The notes: generated from the sequence alone by a model not told the origin. DNA of 64,000 nt from Brachypodium distachyon (GCF_000005505.3 NC_016135.3:19624613-19688612); one strand, 5' to 3'. Positions 47,684 to 60,510 are shown, counted from the first letter of the stretch. Numbers and translations are program-made.

Positions 47684-47694
47684 GTTATATATGC
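47684..47694 (-). promoter_or_regulatory. TATA box candidate of UGT 2
   Basis: The minus strand reads GCATATATAAC about 140 bp upstream of the start codon and about 55 bp inside the copia insertion point. A second weaker TATATT lies at about 47573-47580. Confidence 0.5.
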
Positions 47695-47752
47695 CGGTTC
47701 CGTGGCCTGCGCACTGGGTTTGCTTGCAAGAATGGGCAAGTTGTGTCGACAT

Positions 47753-48050
47753 TGTTGAGGAACCAACGACCGGGTGGGGTGGCCACAGAGTCGTGCGCCC
47801 CCACCGACACCCGTCCGTTGACTCGTTCCTCCACCTAATAGTTTGTTATGAGCTCTTATACATTAGGCCTATATAAAGAACATGAGGCTACCCCTTGTAC
47901 GTACACTTGAGATCAGAATTAATAAATAGCTCATGTTCCTCTCTACTTTCTGGTGTTCATCTACTTTACTGTACTTCATGATTGTGTGTGTTCGACTACG
48001 ATCTTGGTGTGCAACCTCGGAACCGGCCAGCCGGCAGGAGTTGCACAACA
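47753..48050 (+). repeat. copia 3 5' LTR
   Basis: 298 bp with a TATATAAA box at 47870-47877 and an AATAAA-type motif near 47920. Highly similar to 54219-54511. Confidence 0.94.
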
Positions 48051-48068
48051 CGTTATCAGCACGAGCCT
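48051..48068 (+). other. primer-binding site candidate, copia 3
   Basis: CGTTATCAGCACGAGCC follows the LTR directly. The position fits a primer site and the sequence differs from the TGGTATCAGAGC of copia 1. I do not assign the tRNA. Confidence 0.5.
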
Positions 48069-49008
48069 CTACCCCGAGCCTTCATCGAGCCTACCCCAAG
48101 AAGGCTCTTGACAAAAATCACGGAGGTATTGGCTCTGAAATTTTACTGCACAAATGGATTCCTCTCTGCGTTACGATTCCGTTTTTGTGATTATTTTCTT
48201 TTCGTTGTATTTCACCTCACGATTGTATTTTTCTCGCGGGTCGTTTGCTGACCAAGTCGCCAGCACAATTGCCGATCGATCCCGCCGCATGAGGGACTTG
48301 TTGACCAATTTTTGGGGGAGACGGCGCCACCCCGTTGAGCGTCGCACCGCCGGCTACTGCCGCCATGAATGGCCGCGAGCCGTGTCGCCCAATTTTTCCC
48401 ATCGCGAGCGCCGCCACCGCCCGTGCGCAGGCTGGCGCAGCCTCGGGCAGCGGGCTGCCACCACGCCGGGCATCAGCGCGCGTCGCCGCCGTCCGGCGCG
48501 CCGCCGCAGCCTTGGGCGTAGGCCGCCGCAGCCAGCAGCCGCCGCGCGGGATGGGCCGCCGCCCAGGGGAAACCCTAGGGGCTGGTGCGGCTAGCCTAGC
48601 TGGGCCGCGCGGGATGTGCCGCCCTTTGGGCTGAAAGAAAGAGGAAAAATGGGCTGGCAACCCGAAATGCATCTTGGGCCAGGAATTTTGCGTTCTAGTC
48701 CGGAACGTTTCAGTAAATTACATGCATTCTATCCCTATTTTGCATATATGTCCCTGGAACTGTCTGTTTTATCTAAAATCGCATAATTAGGCGAAAGTTA
48801 ATTCGGGAATGTTCTCTTTGGGCTTTTTTTTGGCCTTTGCACTTGCTTAACATGCCATTAATATTAACATGCTTTGATTTAGTGCTTTTTGATGTTGTAG
48901 ATTAATTGTTCAAACACTTTTAATCGTATTATGAAGCATAGAATCACATGTTTTTAATATCGAAACGCCACATTCAACCACAAATGTATTTGTCATTGCA
49001 ATTATGCA
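48069..49008 (+). other. copia 3 untranslated leader
   Basis: It contains a GC-rich block at about 48240-48620 with short frames on both strands, then AT-rich DNA up to gag. Nothing in it is recognisable as a protein. Confidence 0.5.
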
Positions 49009-50105
49009 TTGGAATCTAAATGGAATCATGCATATTTGCAGATGTCGGCAATCACCAAGCGCGAGTTTGACGAACTTGCACAGCATGGTGGTAACTCCCT
49101 TGCATGGGCAACTAATGTGGAAATCTGGCTCGAGGGTAAACAACTCTGGAGCCCGATTGACTTGGGTGGCAAAGGTGCCCCTGCCGCCACGTCGGCTGAG
49201 AATGCCCAGGCTTTGCACTTCCTACGCCGCCACCTCTGCGCCACACTCAAGATTGAGTACATGGCTGAGCAGAGTGCCTTAGCCTTATGGACCGCCCTCA
49301 AACGCCGGTTCGAAAGACTGAAGTACTCCACCCAGCCCCAGGCAGAGGCGGAATGGGCCCGGTTGAGGTTTGCGGATTTCCGGTCCATTGGTGAGTACAA
49401 CTCGGCTTTACACCGAATTTGTACTTGTCTTCAGCTATGCGGTGTTACAGTCACCGATAGCCAGAAGATTGAGAAGACTCTCTCAACCTTTCATCCGGAT
49501 GCCGGGCAGTCCTCCCGGAGCTACCGGCAGGCGAACTACAAGGAATATTCTGAGCTGATCGACATCCTCCAAGTGGCTGAGGCGCATGACGAGGTTCTCA
49601 AAAAGAACTTTGTCGTGCAACCACTCGGGACTAGTGCGCGCCCAGAAGTGCAGGCAAACGATTTCAAAATCTGCAAGCCCCTCAAGAAGAAGAAGGGCAA
49701 AAAGGCAAGGAAGAACAAGAAGGAGACCAAGGTGCCAAAGGGGCCCCAAGTGTGTTTCAGGTGCGGCGGGAAGTCTCATTATTCCCGCGAATGTCGCGCA
49801 CCTCAGCACGTAACGGATGCTTATAAGGCGAGGAAGGCACATGAGGCCAACCTCACCATCTACGTAGGGGGGGGGGATCTGTGGCGCCCCAAGTGGCGCC
49901 GCCACAGATGATCCCTACGCCGCCATCATTGGCGATGTTACAGGCATCCGTTACTGACACCACCACACCGATGGATGTTGAGCCCTCAGGGAATCCTCCA
50001 TCTGGTCTGGACTTGGGAGACGATGCAGCACTTTTCACCATGTATGACGTGACCGCAAACGACATTGCGCTTGAGGTCAACGGTCTCATGGAAGAGTCTA
50101 CCTAG
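49009..50105 (+). pseudogene. copia 3 gag
   Basis: Open from 49009 to 49911 (300 codons). The likely start is the ATG at 49042 (MSAITKREFDELA). It has the copia gag core (ALHFLRRHLCATLKIEY, LWTALKRRFERLK), a Lys-rich stretch and a zinc knuckle C-x2-C-x4-H-x4-C (CFRCGGKSHYSREC) near 49755. A GGGGGGG run at 49866-49874 coincides with loss of frame. The remainder (DTTTPMDVEPSGNPP) is read in the frame 49881-50105. Confidence 0.82.
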
Positions 50106-50336
50106 CTTGCTTTATTCCTTTATATTTGCATGGTGGTGTGTTTCCATACATTTGATACATTTGAATAATTGGTTTATTGTAAGCTCTACTCGAGCAAAAC
50201 ATATTTGTTTTATGTCGATTGGATGTTGAATTCATTCATTAATTCCTTTATTAATATTGATGGCCTGTTATGTTTTGAAATGTATGTCGCATTTACTTAA
50301 TTATGTTGCTACTTCCTCGTTTCATGAATTAATTAG

Positions 50337-53300
50337 ATGCTATATTTTAGAACAAGTGGCGCTCGAATGGAGGAAACGTGCCTTGTGGATAGTTGTACCA
50401 CAAACACCATCTTGAGAGAAACTCGTTATTTCGAGTTCATTAAAAAGACTCCGGGGACTATCATGACTATTGCAGGGGGCGAGTCAAAAATAGTAGGCTC
50501 TGGACAAGCTACTATCATACTCCCCATGGGAACAACTTTGCTCATTGAGAAAGCATTATTGTACCCAGAGTCGACTCGAACTCTCTTGAGTTTTAAGTAC
50601 ATCCGCGCAAACGGCCTGCATGTGGAGACCGATGATGATAATGGCAAACAGTGCCTACTTATCACAAAGCACGATGCCCATGGTAAGCATGTTGTTGAAA
50701 AATTCCCTTCATTCGACACGGGGCTTTACTACACTAAGATTGTAGCGCCGCCCGTGTTCACTACCTTAAAGACTATATTTAGAGGCTCTGAACTATTTTG
50801 CTTATGGCATGATAGATTAGGCCACCCGGATATTAGAATGATGAGAAATATAATTAACAACTCAAATGGGCATGGGGTGAATGTTAAAAATTTCCCGAAT
50901 CACGATGATTTCGTGTGCTCGGCATGCGCGACAGGGAAATTAATCATTCGACCATCACCATTGAAAGTGAGGGATGAAATCCCTACGTTTTTGGAACGCA
51001 TCCAAGGGGATATATGTGGTCCGATTCAGCCCCTTTCGGGGACGTTTCGATACTTCATGGTGCTCATAGACGCTTCGTCTACATGGTCCTGTGTTAACTT
51101 GTTGTCTACACGGAACCATGCCTTTGCCAAGTTGATGTTGCAAATCATACAAATGAGGAACAATTTCCCGGATCATCGTATAAAGTCTATTCGAATGGAC
51201 AACGCTGGAGAATTTTCTTCAAAAGCGTTCGATGATTATTGTATGGCACTTGGCATTAAGGTTGAGCACTCTGTACCGCATGTCCATACGCAAAATGGAC
51301 TAGTGGAGGCATTGATTAAGAGGATTAAATTCATTGCCTGACCACTCCTTTGGGGTTGTAATTTACCAACCACGTGTTGGGGGCATGCAGTGTTGCACAC
51401 CGCAAATCTCATAAACTATAGATCCACGGCCTACAACATCCATTCACCTGTCCAACTAGCGCAAGGGTCGGCACCGAAAATTTCCCACCTTCGTAGGTTC
51501 GGTTGCCAGGTATATGTACCGATACCACCCCCTTGGCGATCAGTAATGGGACCGCTCCGTAAGTCAGGGATATACGTTGGTTATGAGAGTGTGTCCATAA
51601 TTAGGTATCTGGACCCCATGACAGGAGACGGTCATACGGCCCGCTTTGCTGACTGCATTTTTGACGAGGATCTCTTCCCGACTTTAGGAGGAGGAAATCA
51701 ACCTCTTGATGAGAAAAGTCGAGAATTGACGTGGCAAGCCACGGGGATCCACGCAAATGATCCGCGCACAAGTGAGACACATAGAGAAGTCCAAAAGATA
51801 ATAGATTTGCATGCTTTAGCGAATCAACTGCCTGATCACTTTAGTGATTTGAGAAGTGTGACAAAATCACATGTGCATGTGCGCAATGTACCGGAAAGGG
51901 TAGAGATACCCAAGGATCCTGTGGGTCTACCCGCTCGAGTCCAAAGGCCTAAAAGGACGAGAAATCCGGTTCCTCAATACCAAGTACTCGGGGACGCCCG
52001 ACGAAAAAGGACAAGGAAGATTTATCACACTCGGTTAGTAAAAAGCCCCGAAAGAGTGAGGGGGGCCAATTGAGACCTGGCACAAGTACGGAATCTCCAG
52101 CGCAATGAATTCCGGACTTTAACGTTCCAACAGTGGAACCACCTAGCGGAGATGTGAGCGCACACATCGGCGCGGAAAAACTAAAGGACCTCGCTCTAGG
52201 ATGGGAAATCCTGTTGAGACAGAGGATGGGCATGATGCGCCCCATGACGAAATGGCCAAAGATTATGTTAACACGGGAGAATCAATAAACCGAGCGACTG
52301 CTAATGTCGACATAAACTTTGCTAAGAAAATTGCCGCAATCATCGATCTTGACCCCGAGCCTAACTCACTCGCTGACTGCAAGAAGAGGTCAGATTGAAA
52401 AGATTGGCAGAAGGCAATAGCTACCGAATTATTATCTCTGCACAAAAGAGAGGTTTTTGGACTTGTGTGTTGCACCCCTCCTCATGTACGCCCTGTCGGC
52501 TATAAGTGGGTATTTGTCCGCAAGAGAAATGAAAATAATGAGATAATACGGTACAAAGGAAGGTTAGTTGCTCAGGGGTTTACTCAAGGACCTGGGGTCG
52601 ATTATGAGGAAACCTACACCCCGGTCATGGATGGAATCACCTTTAGATATTTGATCTCAATGGCATTCAATATGGACTTAAAAATGAAATTGATAGATGT
52701 TGTTACTGCTTACCTGTATGGTAACTTGGATTCGGACATTTATATGAGGATACCTGATGGTCTCCCGGTTCCGAAACCAAGACAGAGCAAACAGAGGTTT
52801 ATATAGTGTTCAACTCAGGAAGTCACTGTACGGACTTAAACAGTCGGGTAGAATGTGGTATAATCGTCTGAGCGATTTTCTACATGAAAAGGGCTACACG
52901 AGCAATGAAGATTTCCCATGTGTATTTATACGGCGATCCCAAGATGGATTCTGTATAATCTCGGTGTACGTAGATGATTTGAATATCATCGGTACACCTG
53001 AGGATATTGAGGAAGCAAGTTTCTACTTGAAGTCGGAATTTGAGATGAAGTATTTGGGTAAAACCAAGTTCTGTCTAGGTCTGCAACTGGAACATTCCCA
53101 TGATGGGATTCTAGTGCACCAGTCTACCTACACTCAAAAGGTGTTGGAAAGATTTGGATTTGACAAGGCATATCCTTCAAAGACTCCCATGATTGGGTGG
53201 TCATTACAGCAAGACAAGGACCCTTTCAGGCCGAAAGAAGAGGGGGAGGAAGTTCTGGGTTTAGAATTTCCTTACCTGAGTGCTATTGGAGCACTCATGT

Positions 53301-53998
53301 ACCTCGCGAATTGTACACGGCCGGACATTGCGTTCGCCGTCAATTTGCTGGCTAGGTACAGCTCTGAACGTACCAAACAGCATTGGAAAGGTGTTAAGGA
53401 TGTCTTTCGGTACCTGCAAGAGATCAAAGATCTTGGGCTATTTTATAGAAGGAATCAAGACATATCTTTGATAGGATATACCGATGCAGGGTATTTGTCG
53501 GACCCGCATAAATCCAAGTCTCAAACTGGATATGTTTTTCTATGTGGTGGAACTGTTGTTTCATGGAAATCGTCAAAGCAAAGTTTTGTATCGACTTCGA
53601 CGAACCACTCGGAAATCATAGCACTATATGAAGCATCACATGAGCGTGTATGGCTTCGACGGATGGTTTGCCACATTCAACAGACCTGTGGGCTGAACAC
53701 TGTCTAGACCCCCACCATTATCTATGAAGATAATGCAGCTTGTGTTGCACAAGTACAAACGGGTTATGTGAAGAGCAATCTCACCAAGCATATAAATCTT
53801 AAGTTTTTCTATGCACATGAGTTGCAAAAGATGAACGAGGTAAAGGTCTTGCATACTAAGTCGTGTGAAAATCTTGCTGATTTGTTCACTAAGTCACTAC
53901 CGGCATCCACTTTTGAAAGGTGTGTGCGTGGAATCGGTATGTTGAGACTTAGGGAGATGCAAGGTTCAGGGGGAGATACTTCACATACTCATCGTTAA
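50337..53998 (+). pseudogene. copia 3 pol, interrupted
   Basis: Protease site is DSCTT (near 50388) where DSGTT/DSGAT is expected. GAG-pre-integrase (LWHDRLGHPD) is followed by integrase with Asp in LIDASS, Asp in RMDNAGEF and Glu in LVEALIKR. A stop at 51339-51341 follows, with the same frame resuming at 51390. Reverse transcriptase begins near 52487 (YKWVFVRKRN), changes frame near 52790 and has YVDDLNI near 52970. RNase H runs to 53998 with a stop at 53705-53707 and ends near the FERCVRGIGM motif. Confidence 0.88.
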
Positions 53999-54209
53999 AT
54001 CTTGATCATGACGATCAAGTACTCATCTTGGAGATCGAGTAGGTTGTACTCTTTTTCCCTCGGCGAGTTTTCTTGTGTTTCTCGCATGAGGATTTTAACG
54101 AGGCAATCTGTGCAACATAGTAATGTATCATATGTTCTCTTTCTCCATGTGTTTTTCCCACTGGGTTTTTTCGGAGTTTTTGAGACATATGCCGTACGGA
54201 TAATCGCCT

Positions 54210-54218
54210 AAGGGGGAG
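54210..54218 (+). other. polypurine tract, copia 3
   Basis: AAGGGGGAG directly precedes the 3' LTR. Confidence 0.85.
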
Positions 54219-54511
54219 TGTTGAGGAACCAACGACGGGGTGGGGTGGCCACCGAGTCGTGCGCCCCCCACCAATCCCCCTGTTGACTCGTTCCTCCACC
54301 TAATAGTTTGTTGTGGGTTTTTATCCATTGGGCCTATATAAAAGAGAGGAGATTACCCCTTGTACGTACACTTGAAATCAGAATTAATAAAGAGCTCATG
54401 TTCATCTCTACTTCCTGTAGTTCATCTATTTTACTGTACTTTGTGATTGTGTGTGTTCGACTACGATCTTGATGTGCAACCTCAGGACCTGCCGGCAGGA
54501 GTTGTACAACA
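54219..54511 (+). repeat. copia 3 3' LTR
   Basis: 293 bp, matching 47753-48050, with a TATA box at about 54335-54344 and the same ends. A young to moderate age is suggested by the close match. Confidence 0.94.
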
Positions 54512-55869
54512 GACATATCGGTTCCATTTGCGTAACTGCATAAGTAATGGTCTTATTCAACTTATGATCAATTCCATGGCAGTGCTGCAGACGTACGGCA
54601 CAAGATGGTCTTATTCAACTTATGATCAATTCCATGGCACACTGGTGGATCGATCGGTGTCTGGAGGGACTGGACTTGTGCTGAAGAGGAGCTCGTCGAA
54701 TTGCAGAGGAGGCTGGAGCTATCTTCTAATCTTCTTGGAGGAAAATGGAGGGGAGGGGAGGGGTTAAATAGGTAGCGCAAGGTGGGTTGGCGTGGACCTG
54801 GAAGGTAGAATTGACCGCTGGGAATTGGTGGGTGCAGAGCGCCAGTGGCCCGTGGGAGCGTACGGACCGAGGGCTGGCTACGTAACGTAGAGGAGCTTCG
54901 TGGCAGCTGGGCTCGGCTGAGTCCGCGGGAGGCGGGCAAGATGGCACTGGTTGGTGCCGGGGACAGTAGAGAGATCGCTCGCACAACGCACACCAAGTTC
55001 GCACGCCTGGTGCTCGACGTTTTGCCCAGGCAGCTGCACATGTGTTTGTTTCTCTCCTTTTTTTTAGATCAGGCTTTGAGGTATGTAGCAGGTATGCGTT
55101 TCTAGATCTTATTTAACTTTTACTATTGCAAATGGAGGTATGGGCTGATGATCAGAACAATGTTCATTTGACGGTCCGAACAATATTCATTTGGTGGTTA
55201 CCTTTATCTTTTCTTTTTCTTGCGTGCTCACATGCTCGCTCAATTGGTCAGTACTGGTGATGCATCATATGTGCTGGTGTGTTACAACTAAGTAGCTGCT
55301 CTGCTCTCCGGAGAAACATACCTACCTCCGTGCTCCGTCAAAGCGAGTATTCTTCTTCTATTGATCCACCAAATCATCACATGCTTCGTTGGTTCACCAG
55401 CGAGCGCATGAGCTGCACTGGCGGCTGCTGCTTGCTTGCTACAACCTTTTTGCCGTTTTGCTGAAGCCGGCGTTGCCTAATTGATGCCAGAAACGCTGAA
55501 TACTCCGCGAGTCAGGAACGTGCAAACTATACTTAATGAAACCATATCCTTTGTCGATATCATATCGGAACCATTTAAAATTTTAAATCAAGCAGGGCGG
55601 CTACTGCTTACGCTTTGTCATCTAAAAATCACACGAAAAGAAATCTTAAACAACAGCTACAGGGTCCGATGCAAGTTGGGTTCTGCTATGGACAAGAGGG
55701 TTGTTGCCTGCTAATGCTCCATAAGCTTTCACCGAGTATTATTTTGGTTTTGGTGTGCGAAGAACCCCACGTCTTTTAAATTAAGCTACCACATGGCCAT
55801 CTGGGGCTTGAGCTCGTAATCTCGAGGGGCATTTCCTAATGCAGTAGGACGCTGGACGCTTTCCTACAG
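54512..55869. other. former UGT 2 upstream DNA, unassigned
   Basis: After the duplication GACAT comes host DNA that would have adjoined the UGT 2 promoter before copia 3 inserted. It contains a 58-bp tandem duplication (54547-54639) and a GC-rich stretch 54650-55050 with a long but unrecognised minus frame. No gene is supported. Confidence 0.45.
54547..54639. repeat. 58-bp-spaced duplicate, third copy at 56379
   Basis: A 35-bp unit (ATGGTCTTATTCAACTTATG..) begins at 54547 and again at 54605. A third copy at 56379-56413 continues into CGTACGGCACAAGATGG, as the first copy does after a 7-bp gap. Confidence 0.85.
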
Positions 55870-56378
55870 TTTTTTTTTTTTCGAGACGGAGGCAAAAACC
55901 TTTGCCTCAGCTCATTAATTAAGAAGTTTCGACGTCCAATTAATTTACGAAAAATCGGACAAAAACCATTACAAACTCCTAAGAGTCGTCGCGAAATGGC
56001 AACCCCTAGGACACCACAAGCCGGCCTGGCTACCAAACGCACTCCACACGAGCTACCGAAGGTGAAGACCGTCGTCGAAGTCGTTCGCAGGTGTCATCAT
56101 CATCACACATCACTCCTCGAGCTGGCGACTCCGACTTCACTTCAAATGACCACTACCGAAGCCCTCACTTGACAGTCGCCTGAATACCACGTCGGCCTAT
56201 GCCAAACAGTCGGCCAACACACTAATGTCGCTCTAGATCTGAAGATCGCCGCACATCGACCCACCAATCACGACGCACCGTCGCCACCATGCTGCAAGAG
56301 ACACCCAGCGCGTCCACCACGACGGCATCGTCATTGACGGAGTTCCTCTGACCGGCAACTCCGACTTCACCGCAAGCA
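55870..56378 (-). mobile_element. LINE-like retroposon 3' part, antisense
   Basis: A run of 12 T (55870-55881) is followed by CGAGACGGAGGCAAAAACC and a GC-richer body, the look of a grass LINE or retroposon 3' end inserted on the minus strand with a poly-A tail. No reverse transcriptase is readable and I found no target duplication, so the right border is approximate. Confidence 0.5.
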
Positions 56379-58019
56379 ATGGTCTTATTCAACTTATGAT
56401 CAATTCCATGGCAGTACGTACGGCACAAGATGGAAACCTGATTATCGTCTCCCGCCGCCTGCTCTTTTGACAGCCGTGTCGAGCCAGATCGGTAGTGGTA
56501 TTAGAAGAAGTTTGTTGAGAAGAATGATTTGGTTTCTGTTAACTTTCGTATATTAATGAAAACTGCGAAAAAACTGGATAGCGCGCTGGTTCCTCCAAAA
56601 AAAAAATTGCTCTTCAACATCGGCGCTCTGAAGTTTCATTTGAACAATCGAAAGGAAAATGTTATTTGGTCGTGCATGATTCTCTTGTATGAGGACATCG
56701 TGGACACACACACGGACACGGCTACTGGTATGTCCGGCAAGTCAACACTCTGACATCAAGAATAGTCAGCACTGACAGTTAGCATGTATGTGCAAGTCGT
56801 GCACAGCAAATCGTGTACAATACGTACTTTGGACAATTCCAAGCAGTGATGCGAGCCGTGATCCCAGGACTCGGTCGTACATGTTTGTTTTGACGATTTC
56901 CAAACCAAATCACGTAACGGGTGACGCAACAAAGCTACACGCCTATGTACGGATTATTACCATTTCGGCCGCTACAAGCTTTCCGAAAGGCCCTACGATC
57001 CAGAGTCGGCCCAACGTTTCACGCGCGGGCCTAGCTAGACGGCGCTAGACACTTCTGAAAGAAAACACGGGCCGTAGACACGTGAAATGCCTTCGGAAAA
57101 CGACGGGCCCGGCTAAGGCCCGGCATGCTGAACGACGAGAGCTGATTTCATGATTCGCGGGCGGGGGCAGCACACGGACACATGGTATGTTTGGAGCTTT
57201 GGACGGTGACCGAACTTTGCCTTATCTATTGGTCATTGGTTAAAATTTGGTTTTTATTTGAATGAAAGCCAAGTTTCAACAAGTCAATGGCTCATTCATA
57301 ACTCTAGTTCGTTTTTTTGCCCAAAGTTGGTCAATTCATGAGAAGCAAAATCTCAACCAATATTTTGGCAACCAAATTTTTAGCACATCGGATCCGTTTG
57401 CTTTGGTCCGAGAACCGCCCTGCCAAAAATTGGCCTGCCAATGCTCCAAGGGCCACCCTTTGCTTCAGCGCACCAAAGTTGCCGCGTCAATTGTGTTTTG
57501 CGCCACGCGCGGGCGAAACACAGACGACAGATTCCTTTGCCAAATCGTGGGCGAGCCAACTCTTGACGTGGTGGACGCGGGTAGAAACCCAACAAGCTCA
57601 TCGTTTGTGGGCTCGAACCAAACAGCCACACGTCATCGCAACACAGTTTGATGGAGTTCTGGGCGCAAACCGTCGAGGTCAAACGATCGAAGCAACAAGA
57701 ATCTTTGGTCATAGGCGGTAGGAGGTCGGTGAAGGTGGTTTAGAGCCTCTGACGATGATCTCGATGACGGTTCATCCTCAAATCCTTCGCCACCGGTTAT
57801 CTAAGAATTTCTTGTATCTCTCCTTTTCCCTTTGTATTTCCTCCCCCGTTTCATAGAGTGAAAAAATTCCAATATAAACAAATGGTTTGCATCTAGGATG
57901 GATGTATGCCTCGGCCAAAGGGGGTATCAACGACGCTTGGCAGGGCCCAACGCACTACGGCACCTAGGCACGGGGCCCTCATCCATCACCTCGGTTGCCT
58001 CCCTCCGCAAGTTGCCTTC

Positions 58020-58135
58020 ACATTGAAAATATGTGATTCAAATTTATCAAAATATGGACGTATCTATATATATTAAAATTTGTCTAGATACATGTGATTT
58101 TTCGGCACTTAATATGGAAAGGATGAAGTATAAAT
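58020..58135. mobile_element. degenerate Stowaway-like MITE
   Basis: AT-rich block with GTATCTATATATATT, GTCTAGATACATG and a right end whose reverse complement begins TACTTCATCCTTTCCATATT. The left end is unclear. Confidence 0.4.
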
Positions 58136-58871
58136 TTTCAAAAAAAACTGATATACTTTTCGACGTATCAATGAGCGCCTAACTGGATAATTACAGGAAG
58201 CATGCCAGTTTACAATTTTAGCGTCCATGGTGCTCTCTGTTTACAATGTTTTACTGTTTAGGATTTATTTTGTGAACTTTCGTACTCGTACAATGATCGA
58301 AGTGGACCAGTAACTCTGACGTGATCAGGTGCAAAGGAACCTGCTGAAGTAGGTTTGCGCAGGAGGAAAGACCGAAAGACGCAGAAGTTTGTCTCGTTTG
58401 GCTGGCGTGGTCGAGTGTGTCACGTGCTACGGTCTGCGCTGGACGATTTGCGAGCGGCGAGCTGACACATCAGTTCTCCGGGTTGACCAGCTCGTGTGAG
58501 ATCCAGACCATCGTACGACGTCAGAGATTTGTTGCGTGTGAGCATACTGTACTTTGGAGGGGAGTCAGATGTATCCTCTGCAAGCTGCTGACCGCTGTTC
58601 GCGTAGATATATCGGCGTAGGCGCTCGAGTATATAGCTGCTAGCTACTGTAGTCGCTCGGGCGAACAAAAGTCAAACTCCAAAAATAAATGAGCTGCAGG
58701 CCGAGTGCAAGCATACCCTGCATGTATCGTTTTGCTGTTTCGTTCCGATGTGGAACAAAGCAGTAAATTTAGTCATGCAATCCTGAATTTGCGTCCTCAA
58801 GTGCGTCTACATCGCTCTACGTCCTGCCCGTAATAGTGTACTGCAAGCGCTGTCTTCTTTGCTATATATGC

Positions 58872-59006
58872 CTATGATTCGATTTTTGTAATCAGCCTCA
58901 ACGCTAGCTATACACTGCCGTCTGCCGCGTACCTGCAAACGCTGTCGCTATGATTCAACTTTTTAGCCTCAACGCTAGCTATACACTGCCGCGCGTACCT
59001 GCACAG
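58872..59006. repeat. imperfect tandem duplication
   Basis: Two copies of CTATGATTC..GCCTCAACGCTAGCTATACACTGCC..GCGTACCTGCA, starting at 58872 and 58948, differ by small indels. Confidence 0.8.
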
Positions 59007-60510
59007 GAAGTCAGGAAGACATTTTGCCGTGTAGTGGTATCCTTGACTCTAGCTACACAGCTTGACTAAAGACGAAAGGCTACTCAATCTTCTCTGCGTG
59101 GTACTAGTAGTACTATACTTGTCCATCACCCCATCGGTTGATCAGTACTCGTGAGCAGTTGGGCATACGTCATGACGGCGATGGCGCCAAGGCACAGAAC
59201 TGACAGAAGATCTCCCTCAGAACTCGTCGAAAATCTCGACAAGATCGCCATGGCAGACGATTTATATAGGGCCCATGCGTGTGCCGATCGACTGTAGCAT
59301 GCATGCATGCAGCCGAGCTGGTTGCCGTCGTAACTCTGCAATGGCTTGGCAACATCACAGAGACCATCAATGTGCTGCGTTGGGCTAGCTGTTGGCCAAA
59401 TCGGTGCAAGAGAGACCAAGTTTAAAATGGCTCAAGGTCGCGCGCGGAGCTATTCTCCGGACGGGACACAGTAGCGACGAGTGGTGTGGGGTTGATCGGC
59501 TGGCGTTCTCTGGCATTGCATGAACATGAATGCACGGCACCCCGAAAAGCCTAGACAGAAAGTAAGCACTTGCGCAGGCACTGCTGGCTTCCGTGCCGTC
59601 CCGTTGAGTACGTTTCAGGAGAGTACTCGGAGTTACTGCGAGCGAGATCCGGCCTTGCATTTACCTGTGGCTACGCGGTATGATTTGGTATTAATACCCG
59701 TAGCAGAAACTGCTAATCGGGCTTGTGTCAAAAAAAGAAAAAAGAGCGGTCACGGATCACCCGTAGCAGTATGCTGCATGCCCATTATTCCATTTATTAC
59801 CATCCAAGTATCGGAGATGCACTATATCAACTCAGTTTGGAAATAAATTGTGGCGTGATCGCCTCTTTTATGCTCACATATGGCCCGTGATTACGGCAGA
59901 AATACGTTTTGCGTCTTGCTAGCCAGCTACAAGATCACACGGGTTATCTCGAGATACACCGGATAATCAAAGTTTTGGTACTCAATCAATGGCTCCTACG
60001 TATGTACAGTGCCGTAGTTACTCGAAATGTCCTCCTCCGTCGTCAGCCTCGGTGCATCAACCACCTGCACACCATTTCTTTATACGAGTAACACATTTAA
60101 GACGAGATACGGGGGCTCTGGCGCCGGGTCGTGCCAGCCGAGAAGGGAGTAAATGCTCGATCGATCGCACTCCTGTTTTCAGCAACAAAAGATTTGGTTC
60201 CTCGCTGCCAGCTGGCTGCACAATGCCTAGTGTGGCGTGCCACTGTGACACAGTGGCCAGCAAGCCCCGGATCCACTTCGCCCACAACGTCCTTTGAAAA
60301 CGCCATGATTCGACCGCATCCGATCCGCGGCGGCCGAGCAGACCAGACCGTATCCGTATCTTGGATTCACTCTCTCCTTGCCGCCGCGCCATATCGATCC
60401 ATATCCCTAGGGGCTAGAGCCAGCGCGCCCGCGACCTGTTGCCTTGCCATATCTTTTCCGCCTCCTCGGCTTCTCTCCTTCCTTCCCCGGCCTCCCCTCT
60501 CGGCTGTATG

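Larger units (their letters stand above)
47753..54511 (+). mobile_element. Ty1/copia LTR retrotransposon (copia 3)
   Basis: 6.76 kb. Both LTRs start TGTTGAGGAACCAACGAC and end ACAACA. Perfect 5-bp duplication GACAT at 47748-47752 and 54512-54516. Gag, protease, integrase, reverse transcriptase and RNase H follow in copia order on the plus strand, pointing away from UGT 2. Several frameshifts and stops. Confidence 0.95.
56435..60510. other. intergenic before response regulator
   Basis: No supported gene. It contains a degenerate Stowaway (58020-58135), an imperfect tandem duplication (58872-59006) and TATATAAAT on the minus strand near 59263 without a gene at a fitting distance. 57230-57380 shares AT-rich phrases with 63750-63850 (CATGAG-AGCAA, CCAATATTTTGGC), perhaps remnants of one repeat family. 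Confidence 0.4.

Noticed and set aside
54568..55041. 157-codon minus-strand frame
   Set aside because: Low-complexity Ser/Pro-rich translation crossing a tandem duplication; no domain seen.
57262..57721. Overlapping plus-strand frames of about 130 codons
   Set aside because: Two frames are open at once with no motif; the upstream part resembles repeat sequence shared with 63750-63850.
59126..59419. Minus-strand frame of 97 codons with a TATATAAAT nearby
   Set aside because: The TATA-like motif is only about a dozen bases from the next ATG, too close for a promoter, and the protein has no recognisable family.
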